From the NCBI GenBank assembly GCA_900548195.1, contig URJQ01000021.1:1-26949 (forward strand): 26,949 bases of DNA, in the 5' to 3' direction. The notes beneath the pieces were generated by a model. The model was not told the origin of the DNA and ran no database searches. It saw nothing but the letters and a program-made list of their open reading frames with translations. Each line of letters begins with the position of its first letter. The stretch's first letter is position 1. The position numbers and the translations under genes were made by a program. The DNA is from an uncultured Prevotella sp. Its GTDB lineage: Bacteria > Bacteroidota > Bacteroidia > Bacteroidales > Bacteroidaceae. Below are positions 15,720-23,274 of the stretch, piece after piece.

Positions 15720-16537
15720 AATCTGTGATTGATTGCTGCATTAAACAATAATTCGATGTTTACATTCGTCTCCTTGTCATTGCTGGAGGTGCGATGGGCT
15801 ATCGTGGCGTTGCCCTGAAGGGTAGGCTCCTGATAGATGACTTCGCTGTCCGGTGTTCCCGGTGCTCTGAAGTCGAATGTGTATTTGCGGGTCAGTTCCT
15901 CGTTGGAAGCATTGAGCAGGAGGCGGTCATTGTCGATGATGATGATGTGGTCGATGAGAAATTCCACGTCGTGCACCTGATGCGTGGAGATGATAATCAC
16001 GCGATCATCGCTCATTGCGCTCGACACCACCTTGCGAAATTGTGCCTTGCTCGGTATGTCAAGTCCGTTTGTAGGCTCGTCCATCAGCAGATGCTTGACG
16101 CCAGTGGCAAGGGCAAAGCTGATAATCACCTTCTTCTGCTGGCCCATGGAGAGGCTGGTGAGGATAGGATCCCCCTTGATGTCAAACTCATTGAGGCATC
16201 TTCTGAAGGTCTCATTGTCGTATTTCGGATAGAAACCGCCGAGCGAGGTGCTCCATTCTGACAGCTTGACTGGTGGAAGAGTAAACTCCTCATTTATGAT
16301 ATAGAAGTCTTCCAGAGTCTCCTGGCGGCGCTCTATGGTCTTCACTCCGTCGGCTTTGATGCTTCCGCTTTGCGGTTTCAGCAGTCCGGCAATGAGGTAG
16401 AGTAGGGTGGATTTGCCGGTTCCGTTCTTTCCCAGCAGACCATATATCTTGTTCTCATTCAGCGAAAGGCTGAGGTCGGTGTGGATATTGTGCCTCGATT
16501 TTCCGTAGGCAAATGTCATGTTTTCGATTTGTATCAT
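15716..16537 (-). CDS. ABC transporter ATP-binding protein
   Basis: The protein has 273 aa. The A-loop Tyr is Y11, Walker A is GKNGTGKST at residues 36-44, the signature is LSMGQ at 129-133, and Walker B is LLMDE at 150-154 followed by PTNGLD. The H-loop histidine is in IISTHQVHDVEF. The Q-loop region is degenerate (FYIINEEFTLPP). It is the first gene of the operon and powers the permease at 14091-14876, probably as an exporter. Expression is likely controlled by the promoter at 16682-16711 and the palindromic operator next to it. The C-terminal 60 residues extend beyond the core domain and are not recognised. Confidence 0.95.
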   Translation of the reverse strand: MIQIENMTFAYGKSRHNIHTDLSLSLNENKIYGLLGKNGTGKSTLLYLIAGLLKPQSGSIKADGVKTIERRQETLEDFYIINEEFTLPPVKLSEWSTSLGGFYPKYDNETFRRCLNEFDIKGDPILTSLSMGQQKKVIISFALATGVKHLLMDEPTNGLDIPSKAQFRKVVSSAMSDDRVIIISTHQVHDVEFLIDHIIIIDNDRLLLNASNEELTRKYTFDFRAPGTPDSEVIYQEPTLQGNATIAHRTSSNDKETNVNIELLFNAAINHRL

Positions 16538-16655
16538 ACCTTATTATATATTATAGTGTTATTGTCTCTGTCGTTTCGTTGTCTTTTTGTGTCGTTATGT
16601 GATTCTGTTGTCGATGCTTTGAATCTCCAATATTATTGATTTAATAATATTATAA

Positions 16656-16681
16656 CAGTGTACTAATGTTGTAGTACACTG
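16656..16681. promoter_or_regulatory. Palindromic GntR/YtrA-type operator
   Basis: CAGTGTACTA (16656-16665) and TAGTACACTG (16672-16681) form a perfect 10-bp inverted repeat with a 6-nt spacer. It directly abuts the -7 box, so a bound repressor would cover the transcription start. The GTAC-rich dyad suits a GntR-family dimer, and the only candidate regulator nearby is encoded at 13639-13989. Confidence 0.75.
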
Positions 16682-16711
16682 CAAAAGTACAGTTATTCCA
16701 TAATACTTGCA
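16682..16711 (-). promoter_or_regulatory. Promoter of the ABC/GntR operon
   Basis: TACTTTTG (complement of 16682-16689) matches TAnnTTTG exactly. A TTG core lies 20 nt upstream at 16709-16711 on the plus strand. The start codon of the ATPase is about 145 nt downstream, leaving a long leader that includes an AT-only 9-bp hairpin (16629-16651). Confidence 0.8.
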
Positions 16712-16775
16712 AGAAAATATCGAAAAAAATGATTGGGAATTAGTGTTTTTCTTTGATTTTGCAATATAGAGATTG

Positions 16776-16824
16776 CAAAAACGAAAAAGAGGTATATAGA
16801 CTTGCTTATGGTCTATATACCTCT
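16776..16824 (-). terminator. Intrinsic terminator of the C1 peptidase gene
   Basis: A perfect 14-bp stem is formed by 16788-16801 and 16811-16824 (AGAGGTATATAGAC and its complement) with a 9-nt loop. On the minus strand it is followed by TTTTTCGTTTTTGC. It lies 68 nt after the peptidase stop. Confidence 0.88.
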
Positions 16825-16891
16825 ATGTTATTGAGAATTATAAGTATGCGGTCAGAATTATTTTCATATTCTTGACCATCTGCTTATAGTC

Positions 16892-18289
16892 TTATTCGTC
16901 GCAACCGAAGAGAGGGTCGTCATACTTCACCATGATAGGCTTGTCGTTTTCGATCTTCAGGATTTCTGCAGGAACGAACTTCTTATCTACTACAAGGCGG
17001 AACATATTGTCACGGAACCACTGCTCTGTCATGATAGCGCAGCCATTCTGACCGTGGGCGGTGCCCCAACTGTTCTCCACCTTCCACTTGAGAGGGTTGC
17101 CCTGCTTGTCGAGATCCACAGCTGTGAGGGTCATAGCGTGTGCAGACATGCTCTCGAATGTAGAGATACGCTCAGCCTTATTCATTGGGAAAGTAGTGTT
17201 GAAGAGGGTAGCGTAGTCGAAGAGATCTACGTCCATGAGACCTCTGTCACGGTCCATCTGAGGCAGGTCGTAAGAGCTATACATCTTGGTGTTAGCCTTC
17301 AGGGATGCGATAGCTATCTTTTCGATGTCCTCGATAGGCAGGTTGATGTAACGCCAGTTGTGACCATCATAGACGTGGCGGTCGTGCTGCACCTCATATA
17401 CCTTGTAATAATCGTGACGTGGGTCGTTCATCAGCATGGTGTATTTGCCGATCATAGGGTCGCCAGCCACTTCTTTGTAGAATGACTGTGGAGTGTAAGT
17501 CTTCTCTTCACCGATAATCTTACCGGTCTTGTCGCGGTGAGCATACTTGAATTCCTTGACAGGCTCGCCCAATGTCATAGTGAGGATGCGGTAAACCTCA
17601 GAAAGCATCTCAGTCTTTCTTGCTTCGATAGCTGCTGGCTTCTTCTTTGCCTGCACCATCTTGCGGAGCTCTAAGCCAAATTCGCGAAGCTTAGTAGAGA
17701 TAATCTGACCCTGCAGACGAGAGTTTTCTGCCTGATAAGTCTCTGGCATTACGCACTTTGGCACGAGACCGTACTTTGCAGTGAGGTCAATGATACCGCA
17801 GAATGTGCCACCATCATTGAGAGGAGACTTGAAGAAGAACTTCACTTCCGGGTCTTCGATGTCCTTAGCGGCAGTGTTTATCGCTCCCTGAAGGAAGAGA
17901 TTTGACTTCTCCAGCTGGTCGAAGAAGAAGGTGTAGTCGTGAGAGAACTCCACAGCGAGAGTGTCCTTGTGCTGACGTGCAAAGTCAGAACGAAGCACAT
18001 TCATACTGGTAAACATCCAGCAACGACCAGAAGACTTCTGATTGTGGATGCTCTGGCTTGTTGTCTCTACGCTGAAATGATTGTCAACAGGACCCTGCTT
18101 GTTTGGATTCTTTGCAAGGTTGTTGATGTTGTTTGAAGCTATTGCATTTCTCAGTGCGCGCTGTGTCTTGCAATTCTTCTGGCTCTGCTCTATTTTCTGC
18201 AACATCTCCGGTGAGATACCGCCTGCCTTAGTCTGTGCATTTGCAGACATTGCGAACAGGGCAAGGGAAAGGAAAAGGAATGATTTCAT
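16892..18289 (-). CDS. Exported C1B peptidase (bleomycin hydrolase/PepC-like)
   Basis: The protein has 465 aa. A signal peptide (MKSFLFLSLALFAMSANA, cleavage before Q19) directs export. The papain-fold catalytic residues are visible: Cys90 in NQKSSGRCWMFTS, His384 in MSAHAMTLTAV and Asn406 in VENSWGT, with spacing like bleomycin hydrolases. This fits an aminopeptidase C family cysteine peptidase acting in the periplasm or on the surface, probably trimming peptides. Classical PepC and bleomycin hydrolase are cytoplasmic, so the signal peptide is notable, although secreted versions are common in Bacteroidota. It is monocistronic, with its own terminator downstream and a 22-bp repeat array upstream. 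No exact promoter box was found in 18290-18400; a 6-bp hairpin GCGTC...GACGC lies at 18331-18347. Confidence 0.92.
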   Translation of the reverse strand: MKSFLFLSLALFAMSANAQTKAGGISPEMLQKIEQSQKNCKTQRALRNAIASNNINNLAKNPNKQGPVDNHFSVETTSQSIHNQKSSGRCWMFTSMNVLRSDFARQHKDTLAVEFSHDYTFFFDQLEKSNLFLQGAINTAAKDIEDPEVKFFFKSPLNDGGTFCGIIDLTAKYGLVPKCVMPETYQAENSRLQGQIISTKLREFGLELRKMVQAKKKPAAIEARKTEMLSEVYRILTMTLGEPVKEFKYAHRDKTGKIIGEEKTYTPQSFYKEVAGDPMIGKYTMLMNDPRHDYYKVYEVQHDRHVYDGHNWRYINLPIEDIEKIAIASLKANTKMYSSYDLPQMDRDRGLMDVDLFDYATLFNTTFPMNKAERISTFESMSAHAMTLTAVDLDKQGNPLKWKVENSWGTAHGQNGCAIMTEQWFRDNMFRLVVDKKFVPAEILKIENDKPIMVKYDDPLFGCDE

Positions 18290-18400
18290 TGTTTGATTTT
18301 AAATGGTTTAATATTAGATTTTTTACAAGGTGCGTCGCAATGACGCAATATTAGAATTGTATTCTCTTGAATTACTGATGTTTATACAGTTGTTTGTGGA

Positions 18401-18510
18401 AACTGTTATGATAAAAAACTGCGACTGTTATGATAGCCAGCAATGACTGTTATGATAGCCAGCAATGACTGTTACAACAGGCTATAATGACTGTGGTGGG
18501 AACTGTTTCA
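18401..18510. repeat. 22-bp-period tandem repeat array 3' of recA
   Basis: Five consecutive 22-nt units start at 18401, 18423, 18445, 18467 and 18489. Each begins [AG]ACTGT. Units 2 and 3 are identical (GACTGTTATGATAGCC...); unit 1, unit 4 and unit 5 diverge after the first bases. The last unit merges into a hairpin (GACTG-GGTGGGA / TCCCACC-CAGTC, 18489-18524) that abuts the recA stop codon. That hairpin has no U-tract but might stabilise or end the recA mRNA. Confidence 0.92.
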
Positions 18511-18524
18511 TCCCACCTTCAGTC

Positions 18525-19544
18525 TTATGCGTTTTCTTCTGCAATCGCAGCGCGAAGCTTTGCCTCCAGTTCGTCGCAGAGTTCAGGATTGTCTCTGAGC
18601 ACCTGAAGAGAGGCATCGCGACCCTGAGCCAGTTTTGAACCTTCATAAGAGAACCATGAACCGCTCTTGGCAACGATGTTCTTCTCCACTGCAAGGTCAA
18701 GGATTTCACCCACTTTGCAGATTCCTTCACCGAACATGATGTCAAATTCGCAACGGCGGAAAGGAGGAGCTACCTTATTCTTTACCACCTTTACCTTGGT
18801 AAGATTACCGATTACATCCTCACCATTCTTGATGGCAGAAGACTTGCGGATATCAAGTCGCACGGAAGCATAGAACTTCAGAGCGTTACCGCCCGTAGTG
18901 GTCTCAGGATTACCGAAGGTGATACCAATCTTTTCACGCAACTGATTGATGAAGATACATGTGGTATTGGTCTTTGAAATCACGGAAGTCATCTTGCGAA
19001 GAGCCTGCGACATGAGTCTGGCATGCAGTCCTACCTTGTTTTCTCCCATATCTCCTTCGATTTCAGCCTTAGGAGTAAGAGCTGCCACAGAGTCGATTAC
19101 GATGAGGTCTATGGCAGAAGAAGAGATGAGCTGATCAGCAATCTGAAGAGCTTGCTCGCCATTGTCTGGCTGGGAAATGTACAGCTCATTGATGTCAACG
19201 CCGAGCGCTTGAGCGTAGAAACTGTCGAAAGCGTGCTCAGCATCGATGATGGCAGCAACGCCACCTTGCTTCTGCACCTCTGCGATAGCGTGGATGGCGA
19301 GAGTCGTTTTACCAGAAGACTCAGGGCCGAATATCTCTATAATTCTGCCACGAGGGTAACCACCGACGCCGAGAGCAATGTCAAGACCGAATGAACCGGT
19401 AGGAATCACGTCGATTTTATCCACGTGATTGTCGCCGAGCTTCATGATGCTGCCCTTTCCAAAGTCTTTCTCAATCTTGCTGAGAGCGGCTTGGAGGGCT
19501 CTGAGTTTAGGATTTACATCCTCTATTTCTTCTTTTTTAGCCAT
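18525..19544 (-). CDS. recA: Recombinase RecA
   Basis: This 339-aa protein forms filaments on single-stranded DNA, drives strand exchange in homologous recombination and promotes SOS co-protease activity. Walker A is GPESSGKT at residues 73-80. Other RecA hallmarks are YISQPDNGEQALQI, LIVIDSVAALTPKAEIEGD, TTCIFINQLREKIG (loop L1/L2 region) and GGNALKFYASVRLDI. Length is normal and the C-terminus is acidic. No SOS box was recognised upstream. It lies 175 nt downstream of the dehydrogenase gene on the same strand, so it may be read partly from that promoter; the intervening DNA carries repeats. The gene ends right beside a hairpin and a 22-bp repeat array. Confidence 0.98.
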   Translation of the reverse strand: MAKKEEIEDVNPKLRALQAALSKIEKDFGKGSIMKLGDNHVDKIDVIPTGSFGLDIALGVGGYPRGRIIEIFGPESSGKTTLAIHAIAEVQKQGGVAAIIDAEHAFDSFYAQALGVDINELYISQPDNGEQALQIADQLISSSAIDLIVIDSVAALTPKAEIEGDMGENKVGLHARLMSQALRKMTSVISKTNTTCIFINQLREKIGITFGNPETTTGGNALKFYASVRLDIRKSSAIKNGEDVIGNLTKVKVVKNKVAPPFRRCEFDIMFGEGICKVGEILDLAVEKNIVAKSGSWFSYEGSKLAQGRDASLQVLRDNPELCDELEAKLRAAIAEENA

Positions 19545-19578
19545 TGTCTTTCTTATTATTGAGGTGAGTATGACTTAT

Positions 19579-19680
19579 GTAGTCACATTCCTTTCTTCTA
19601 TATAGGAATCAGAATGCAGTGGTAATCCGCACTTCTTCTTTTTATATTGGAATCAGAATATCGTGATAAGCCACACTCAG
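19579..19680. repeat. Degenerate 44-bp direct duplication upstream of recA
   Basis: The segment beginning TATAGGAATCAGAAT at 19601 recurs at 19645 as TATTGGAATCAGAAT, 44 bp apart. The match over 32 nt is 25 identities, and a TTCTTCT run precedes each copy. The period is twice 22, the same as the other intergenic arrays. Confidence 0.7.
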
Positions 19681-19684
19681 AAAT

Positions 19685-19719
19685 TATAAATTATGAACTA
19701 TGAATTATGAATTATAAAC
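19685..19719. repeat. Short 7-bp tandem repeat (reverse of the 11999 array)
   Basis: Five heptamers (ttataaa, ttatgaa, ctatgaa, ttatgaa, ttataaa) abut the dehydrogenase stop codon. Read on the minus strand they are cataatt-like units, the same family as at 11999-12186. Confidence 0.75.
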
Positions 19720-20958
19720 TTAGTCCACTTCCAGATTCTCATTAAATATCTCGTGCCAAGGCAGTCCCTGCTTGTTGAGCTGCTCCATGAATGGGTCTGG
19801 ATCAAACTCTTCCACATTGTGAACACCAGGCTTTGACCATATTCCCTTGCAGAACATCATAGCTCCAATCATGGCAGGAACGCCGGTAGTGTAGCTTACG
19901 CCCTGCATTCCAGTCTCGTTGTAAGCATCCTGATGCTTGCAGTTGTTGTAGATATAGTAAGTCTGCTCCTTACCATCCTTGAGTCCGCGGATGCGACATC
20001 CGATGCTGGTCTCGCCGTCATAGTTCTGTCCGAGCTCCTGAGGATTAGGCAATACAGCCTTAAGGAACTGCAGAGGAACAATCTTTACCTTAGCATTGCC
20101 AGTGCCGTCAGCCAGCGGAGCCTCATATTCCACCTCGTCGATGCGTGCCATTCCGATGTTCTGGATAACGTCGAGGTAAGTGAGATACTGCTGTCCGAAG
20201 GTCATCCAGAAGCGTGCACGCTTGATGGTAGGATAATTGATTACGAGTGATTCGATTTCCTCATGGTGCAGGAGGTAAGACTCGCGAGGACCGATGTTAG
20301 GATAATTCAGCGGCATGTGAATCTCCATAGGCTCGGTCTCGATGTATTTACCGTTCTCATAGTAGAGACCTTTCTGGGTAATCTCACGTATATTGATTTC
20401 AGGATTGAAGTTTGTAGCGAAAGCCTTGTGATGGTTTCCTGCGTTACAATCCACGATGTCGAGGTATTGTATCTCGTCAAAGTGATGCTTTGCAGCGTAA
20501 GCAGTGAAGATACTTGTCACGCCAGGGTCGAAGCCACAACCGAGGATAGCGCAGAGACCAGCCTGCTCGAAGCGCTCGCGATAAGCCCACTGCCATGAGT
20601 ATTCGAAGTGTGCTTCATCCTTAGGCTCGTAGTTTGCAGTGTCGAGATAGTTACATCCGCAAGCAAGGCAAGCGTCCATGATGGTGAGATCCTGATAAGG
20701 AAGGGCAAGATTGATGACAAGTTCAGGCTTATAGTCGCTGAAGAGGGCTTTGAGTTGCTCTACATCGTCTGCATCCACCTGTGCTGTCTTAATCTCATTC
20801 TTATATCCAGCCTTATGTATAGCATCGACAATAGCGTCGCATTTAGCCTTTCTGCGGCTTGCAATCATAAACTCTGTGAATACGTCAGCATTCTGTACGA
20901 TCTTGAATGCTGCAACTGTAGCGACGCCACCAGCGCCAATCATAAGTACTCTACTCAT
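19720..20958 (-). CDS. Carboxynorspermidine dehydrogenase-like (saccharopine dehydrogenase family)
   Basis: This 412-aa cytosolic NAD(P)-dependent oxidoreductase has a Rossmann nucleotide-binding motif at the N-terminus (VLMIGAGGVATVAAFKI). Further family motifs are ELVINLALPYQDLTIMDACL, GCNYLDTANYE, LGCGFDPGVTSIFTAYA, DIVDCNAGNHHKAFATNFNPE, and YTTGVPAMIGAMMF near the C-terminus. The size and motifs fit the carboxy(nor)spermidine dehydrogenase branch. That branch condenses aspartate semialdehyde with a diamine in the bacterial alternative route to (nor)spermidine. Saccharopine dehydrogenase proper is a less likely alternative. It lies 111 nt downstream of the conserved gene 21070-21669 and is probably co-transcribed with it. 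No decarboxylase partner gene is in the window. Confidence 0.88.
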   Translation of the reverse strand: MSRVLMIGAGGVATVAAFKIVQNADVFTEFMIASRRKAKCDAIVDAIHKAGYKNEIKTAQVDADDVEQLKALFSDYKPELVINLALPYQDLTIMDACLACGCNYLDTANYEPKDEAHFEYSWQWAYRERFEQAGLCAILGCGFDPGVTSIFTAYAAKHHFDEIQYLDIVDCNAGNHHKAFATNFNPEINIREITQKGLYYENGKYIETEPMEIHMPLNYPNIGPRESYLLHHEEIESLVINYPTIKRARFWMTFGQQYLTYLDVIQNIGMARIDEVEYEAPLADGTGNAKVKIVPLQFLKAVLPNPQELGQNYDGETSIGCRIRGLKDGKEQTYYIYNNCKHQDAYNETGMQGVSYTTGVPAMIGAMMFCKGIWSKPGVHNVEEFDPDPFMEQLNKQGLPWHEIFNENLEVD

Positions 20959-21069
20959 TTTCTATATTCGTTAATTGTTATATTTCTGTCTTTTGTCAGC
21001 CGTGTGAAAGGCTGTAAAGGGATAGTATGTATTCACTCAGCGCAGTGTCACGCTAATGTGATGTCTGTG

Positions 21070-21669
21070 TCAATAGTCGCTTTTTATTTCGTCAGCCCTA
21101 ATTCCTAAAGCGGACATCAGAGAGTATCCGAGGATTTCCTGTCTGAAATTTCCGCCTGCTATTGGCTGCATAGCGAAGACTGTAATTCGCTTTTCATCGT
21201 CAGCATCGCGTAGGGCGTGCTTCAATTGGTCGATCATGCTGCCGTCATCACAGTCGGATATTATCATTACTCTGCGTACATCCTTATGGTTTGCAGCAGT
21301 CTTTACTATGTCGATGATGAAATCATCCTTGCTTACCACTTCCTCTACAGCGTAACAACTCATGATAAACTCGCCGAGATTGTCTTTGAAAGCTTTGCCG
21401 TTGAGATTTTCGGAGAAGTCGGAAGGCTGGAAATTCTTCATTTCTGCTTTGTCTTTGCTATGGATGAAGATTACCTGTGATTCGTTTTCCTCCTTTTCCT
21501 TGATGCCTCCGTCGAGGGCGATGCAGTCTATCCAGTGTGCGAGGTCAGCCTGTGGGATGTGTCTTCCTATCATTCTCTCGAAATTGACTATCAGGTCAAA
21601 GGCTACTTTATCCACGTAGTCAGCATCCACGATGATGATATTCTCGCTCCAATGTTCTAAATTCTTCAT
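21070..21669 (-). CDS. Conserved Bacteroidota protein of unknown function
   Basis: This 199-aa soluble protein has no signal peptide or membrane segment. The N-terminus NIIIVDADYVDKVAFDLIVNFERMIGR and the later RRVMIISDCDDGSMIDQLKHAL suggest an alternating alpha/beta fold with acidic strand-end residues, given here as VDADYVDKVAF and IISDCDDGS. Its overall look matches an uncharacterised family frequent in Bacteroidales (I believe DUF6621, not verified). It is the first gene after the promoter at 21766-21797 and probably heads a transcript with the dehydrogenase. The VDADYVD and SDCDDGS segments could be metal- or nucleotide-binding, but no function can be assigned. Confidence 0.85.
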   Translation of the reverse strand: MKNLEHWSENIIIVDADYVDKVAFDLIVNFERMIGRHIPQADLAHWIDCIALDGGIKEKEENESQVIFIHSKDKAEMKNFQPSDFSENLNGKAFKDNLGEFIMSCYAVEEVVSKDDFIIDIVKTAANHKDVRRVMIISDCDDGSMIDQLKHALRDADDEKRITVFAMQPIAGGNFRQEILGYSLMSALGIRADEIKSDY

Positions 21670-21765
21670 TGTTTGGGTGTAATGTATATGTGGGATTTAT
21701 ATATTCCCGCCTAACTTATCATGTATTAAATTAGTGGTTTGTGCCCACCTATAATTTATCGGGTA

Positions 21766-21797
21766 CAAAGTTAATAAAAGAAAATGATTCTACCAAA
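21766..21797 (-). promoter_or_regulatory. Consensus Bacteroidota promoter
   Basis: On the minus strand, TTTG (complement of 21794-21797) is followed after exactly 20 nt by TAACTTTG (complement of 21766-21773). This is a full -33/-7 match about 97 nt before the start codon at 21669. Confidence 0.85.
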
Positions 21798-22129
21798 TAA
21801 TAGAGGTGGAAATGATTTCCTTTTATCCCAAAACGCTTGTCAGGTCTTATTAGCATAACTATAGTATTGATTTGGTTGTCGGTTGTTGTTTTTTGGTTGC
21901 CCTTTACCAATACCATAGCATTAGAATAAGTAGGTAATCAAAACTATTTTTAATGAATAGATAATAATATTTGTTTTTCATTATTATAATATCTATACTC
22001 TCTTGTGCGCATCTACGTCCTGTTTCATCAGTCATGATGCCCGCATCATTCCTTCTTCTACAGAACGTAGCTGCATCACAATAGAGCATAGCTATTATAA
22101 AAATAATTCTGATCACCTACTTAAACGAG
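21798..22129. other. Gene-less intergenic region
   Basis: This stretch separates the promoter at 21766-21797 from the rha terminator. A 70-codon open frame (21904-22116, minus) has no recognisable domain and an unlikely composition. No RNA gene or repeat stands out. Confidence 0.5.
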
Positions 22130-22164
22130 AAGCCACGCTTCCTTTTACGTAAGAAGCGTGGCTT
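22130..22164 (-). terminator. Hairpin terminator of the rha operon
   Basis: AAGCCACGCTTC (22130-22141) pairs perfectly with GAAGCGTGGCTT (22153-22164), 12 bp with an 11-nt loop. It lies 48 nt after the rhaD stop. The following minus-strand sequence (TCTCGTTTAAG) is only moderately U-rich. Confidence 0.65.
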
Positions 22165-22211
22165 AATATGGTTTTGTGGTGGACATGATGTTCACCTGAT
22201 TTGTATTATTT

Positions 22212-23033
22212 TTAGCAAGGACGAGTCTTAGGCAGGTTGAATACATCCTGCACTTCCTTCATTGCTTCAGCTGTCATTCCATCAGGTTCGCTACCCATAT
22301 TGCGTGCGCACATATAGATATTAGCGGCTTTGCAGAGTACGTCGGTCTGGTCAAAGGCATCCATAATGTCCTGACCTACAGCGACAGTGCCGTGCTTCTC
22401 CCAGAGTACTACGTCGTGCTTCTTTATCTTTTCGAGAGTAGCTTCAGCCAATTCTACGGAAGAAGGCAGACCGTAAGGCACGATACCTATGCCGAGAGGA
22501 GCGAAAGCCAATGTCTCAGGAATCATAGACCAAAGCACACGTGTCATCTCATCGCCTTTGAGGAAGCGCTGGATGTGTGACATAGCCACCAGTTCGATAG
22601 GGTGGGTGTGGAGAGTTGCCTTATAGCATGAGCCTGTCTCAAGGAGATAGTTCTGCAATGCGAGGTGAGTAGGGAGCTCTGAGGTAGGCATTACAGGTTC
22701 GTCAGCAATGATTTCGTAGCTTGCGCAGTCGTCGCAAATGCGCACGATAGAGCCATTTTGCATAGGCCAGCGAGCGAGATCGCGCATTCGCTTGCCAGTT
22801 CCTTTGCAGTAGAAATACTTACCCTTGAGCTGTGGAAGCACCATACCGATTTGCTTTACCGGTGCAATGGCAGGCATAGCCTTGCATTCCTCGTCCATAA
22901 ACTCGGTGACATTGACGGTGATATTACCGCCATTACGCTCAGCCCATCCCTTTTGCCAGAGGTAACCAGTCACCTCAGCAATCTGGTTTACTACAGCTTC
23001 AAGGCCTGGACGTCCTTCTAATATACTTTTCAT
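22212..23033 (-). CDS. rhaD: Rhamnulose-1-phosphate aldolase
   Basis: This 273-aa class II zinc aldolase splits L-rhamnulose 1-phosphate into dihydroxyacetone phosphate and L-lactaldehyde (EC 4.1.2.19). Zinc ligands are visible as H142 and H144 in TLHTHPIEL and H214 in WEKHGTVAVG. Glu119 in TSELPTH matches the catalytic glutamate of the E. coli enzyme. AERNGGNITVNV is the phosphate/substrate loop. ATG 23033 is preferred over the upstream TTG at 23048 because it matches the family start and has GAGG 10-12 nt before it. It is the last gene of the rhamnose operon. The gap of about 240 nt to the transporter contains a 22-bp repeat array. Confidence 0.95.
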   Translation of the reverse strand: MKSILEGRPGLEAVVNQIAEVTGYLWQKGWAERNGGNITVNVTEFMDEECKAMPAIAPVKQIGMVLPQLKGKYFYCKGTGKRMRDLARWPMQNGSIVRICDDCASYEIIADEPVMPTSELPTHLALQNYLLETGSCYKATLHTHPIELVAMSHIQRFLKGDEMTRVLWSMIPETLAFAPLGIGIVPYGLPSSVELAEATLEKIKKHDVVLWEKHGTVAVGQDIMDAFDQTDVLCKAANIYMCARNMGSEPDGMTAEAMKEVQDVFNLPKTRPC

Positions 23034-23168
23034 AGTTAAAGTCCTCAATCCCCCAACTATGGGAATATGCCTTTATAGTCCCACGTGATGCGGGAACAAG
23101 CGTCGGGGAAGTTAGTTTTTATTGTTATAGTTTTTTCTTTTTCATTTTGTCAAAAGCCAGTAAAAGCG

Positions 23169-23270
23169 TTGCTTTCAGATGACATTTTTCATGCTTTCAG
23201 ATAGCTTTTCCCATACTTTCAGATGGCCTTTTCCATGCTTTCAGATGGCCTTTTCCATGCTTTCGGAATG
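23169..23270. repeat. 22-bp-period tandem repeat array after the MFS gene
   Basis: Units start at 23169, 23191, 23213, 23235 and 23257, an exact 22-nt period. The consensus is ATGCTTTCAGATGGC followed by CTTTTCC. Units 3 and 4 differ by one base, while units 1 and 5 are degenerate. The array abuts the stop codon of the transporter (23275) and lies inside the rha operon. Confidence 0.93.
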
Positions 23271-23274
23271 GCAA

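Noticed and set aside
21904..22116. 70-codon open frame on the minus strand
   Set aside because: Rich in Ile/Tyr/Cys with no recognisable motif, no promoter and no conservation evidence in an otherwise empty region.
21670..22211. tRNA or small RNA gene
   Set aside because: No cloverleaf or conserved T-loop (GTTCRANNC) was found; only the rha terminator and a promoter are supportable.
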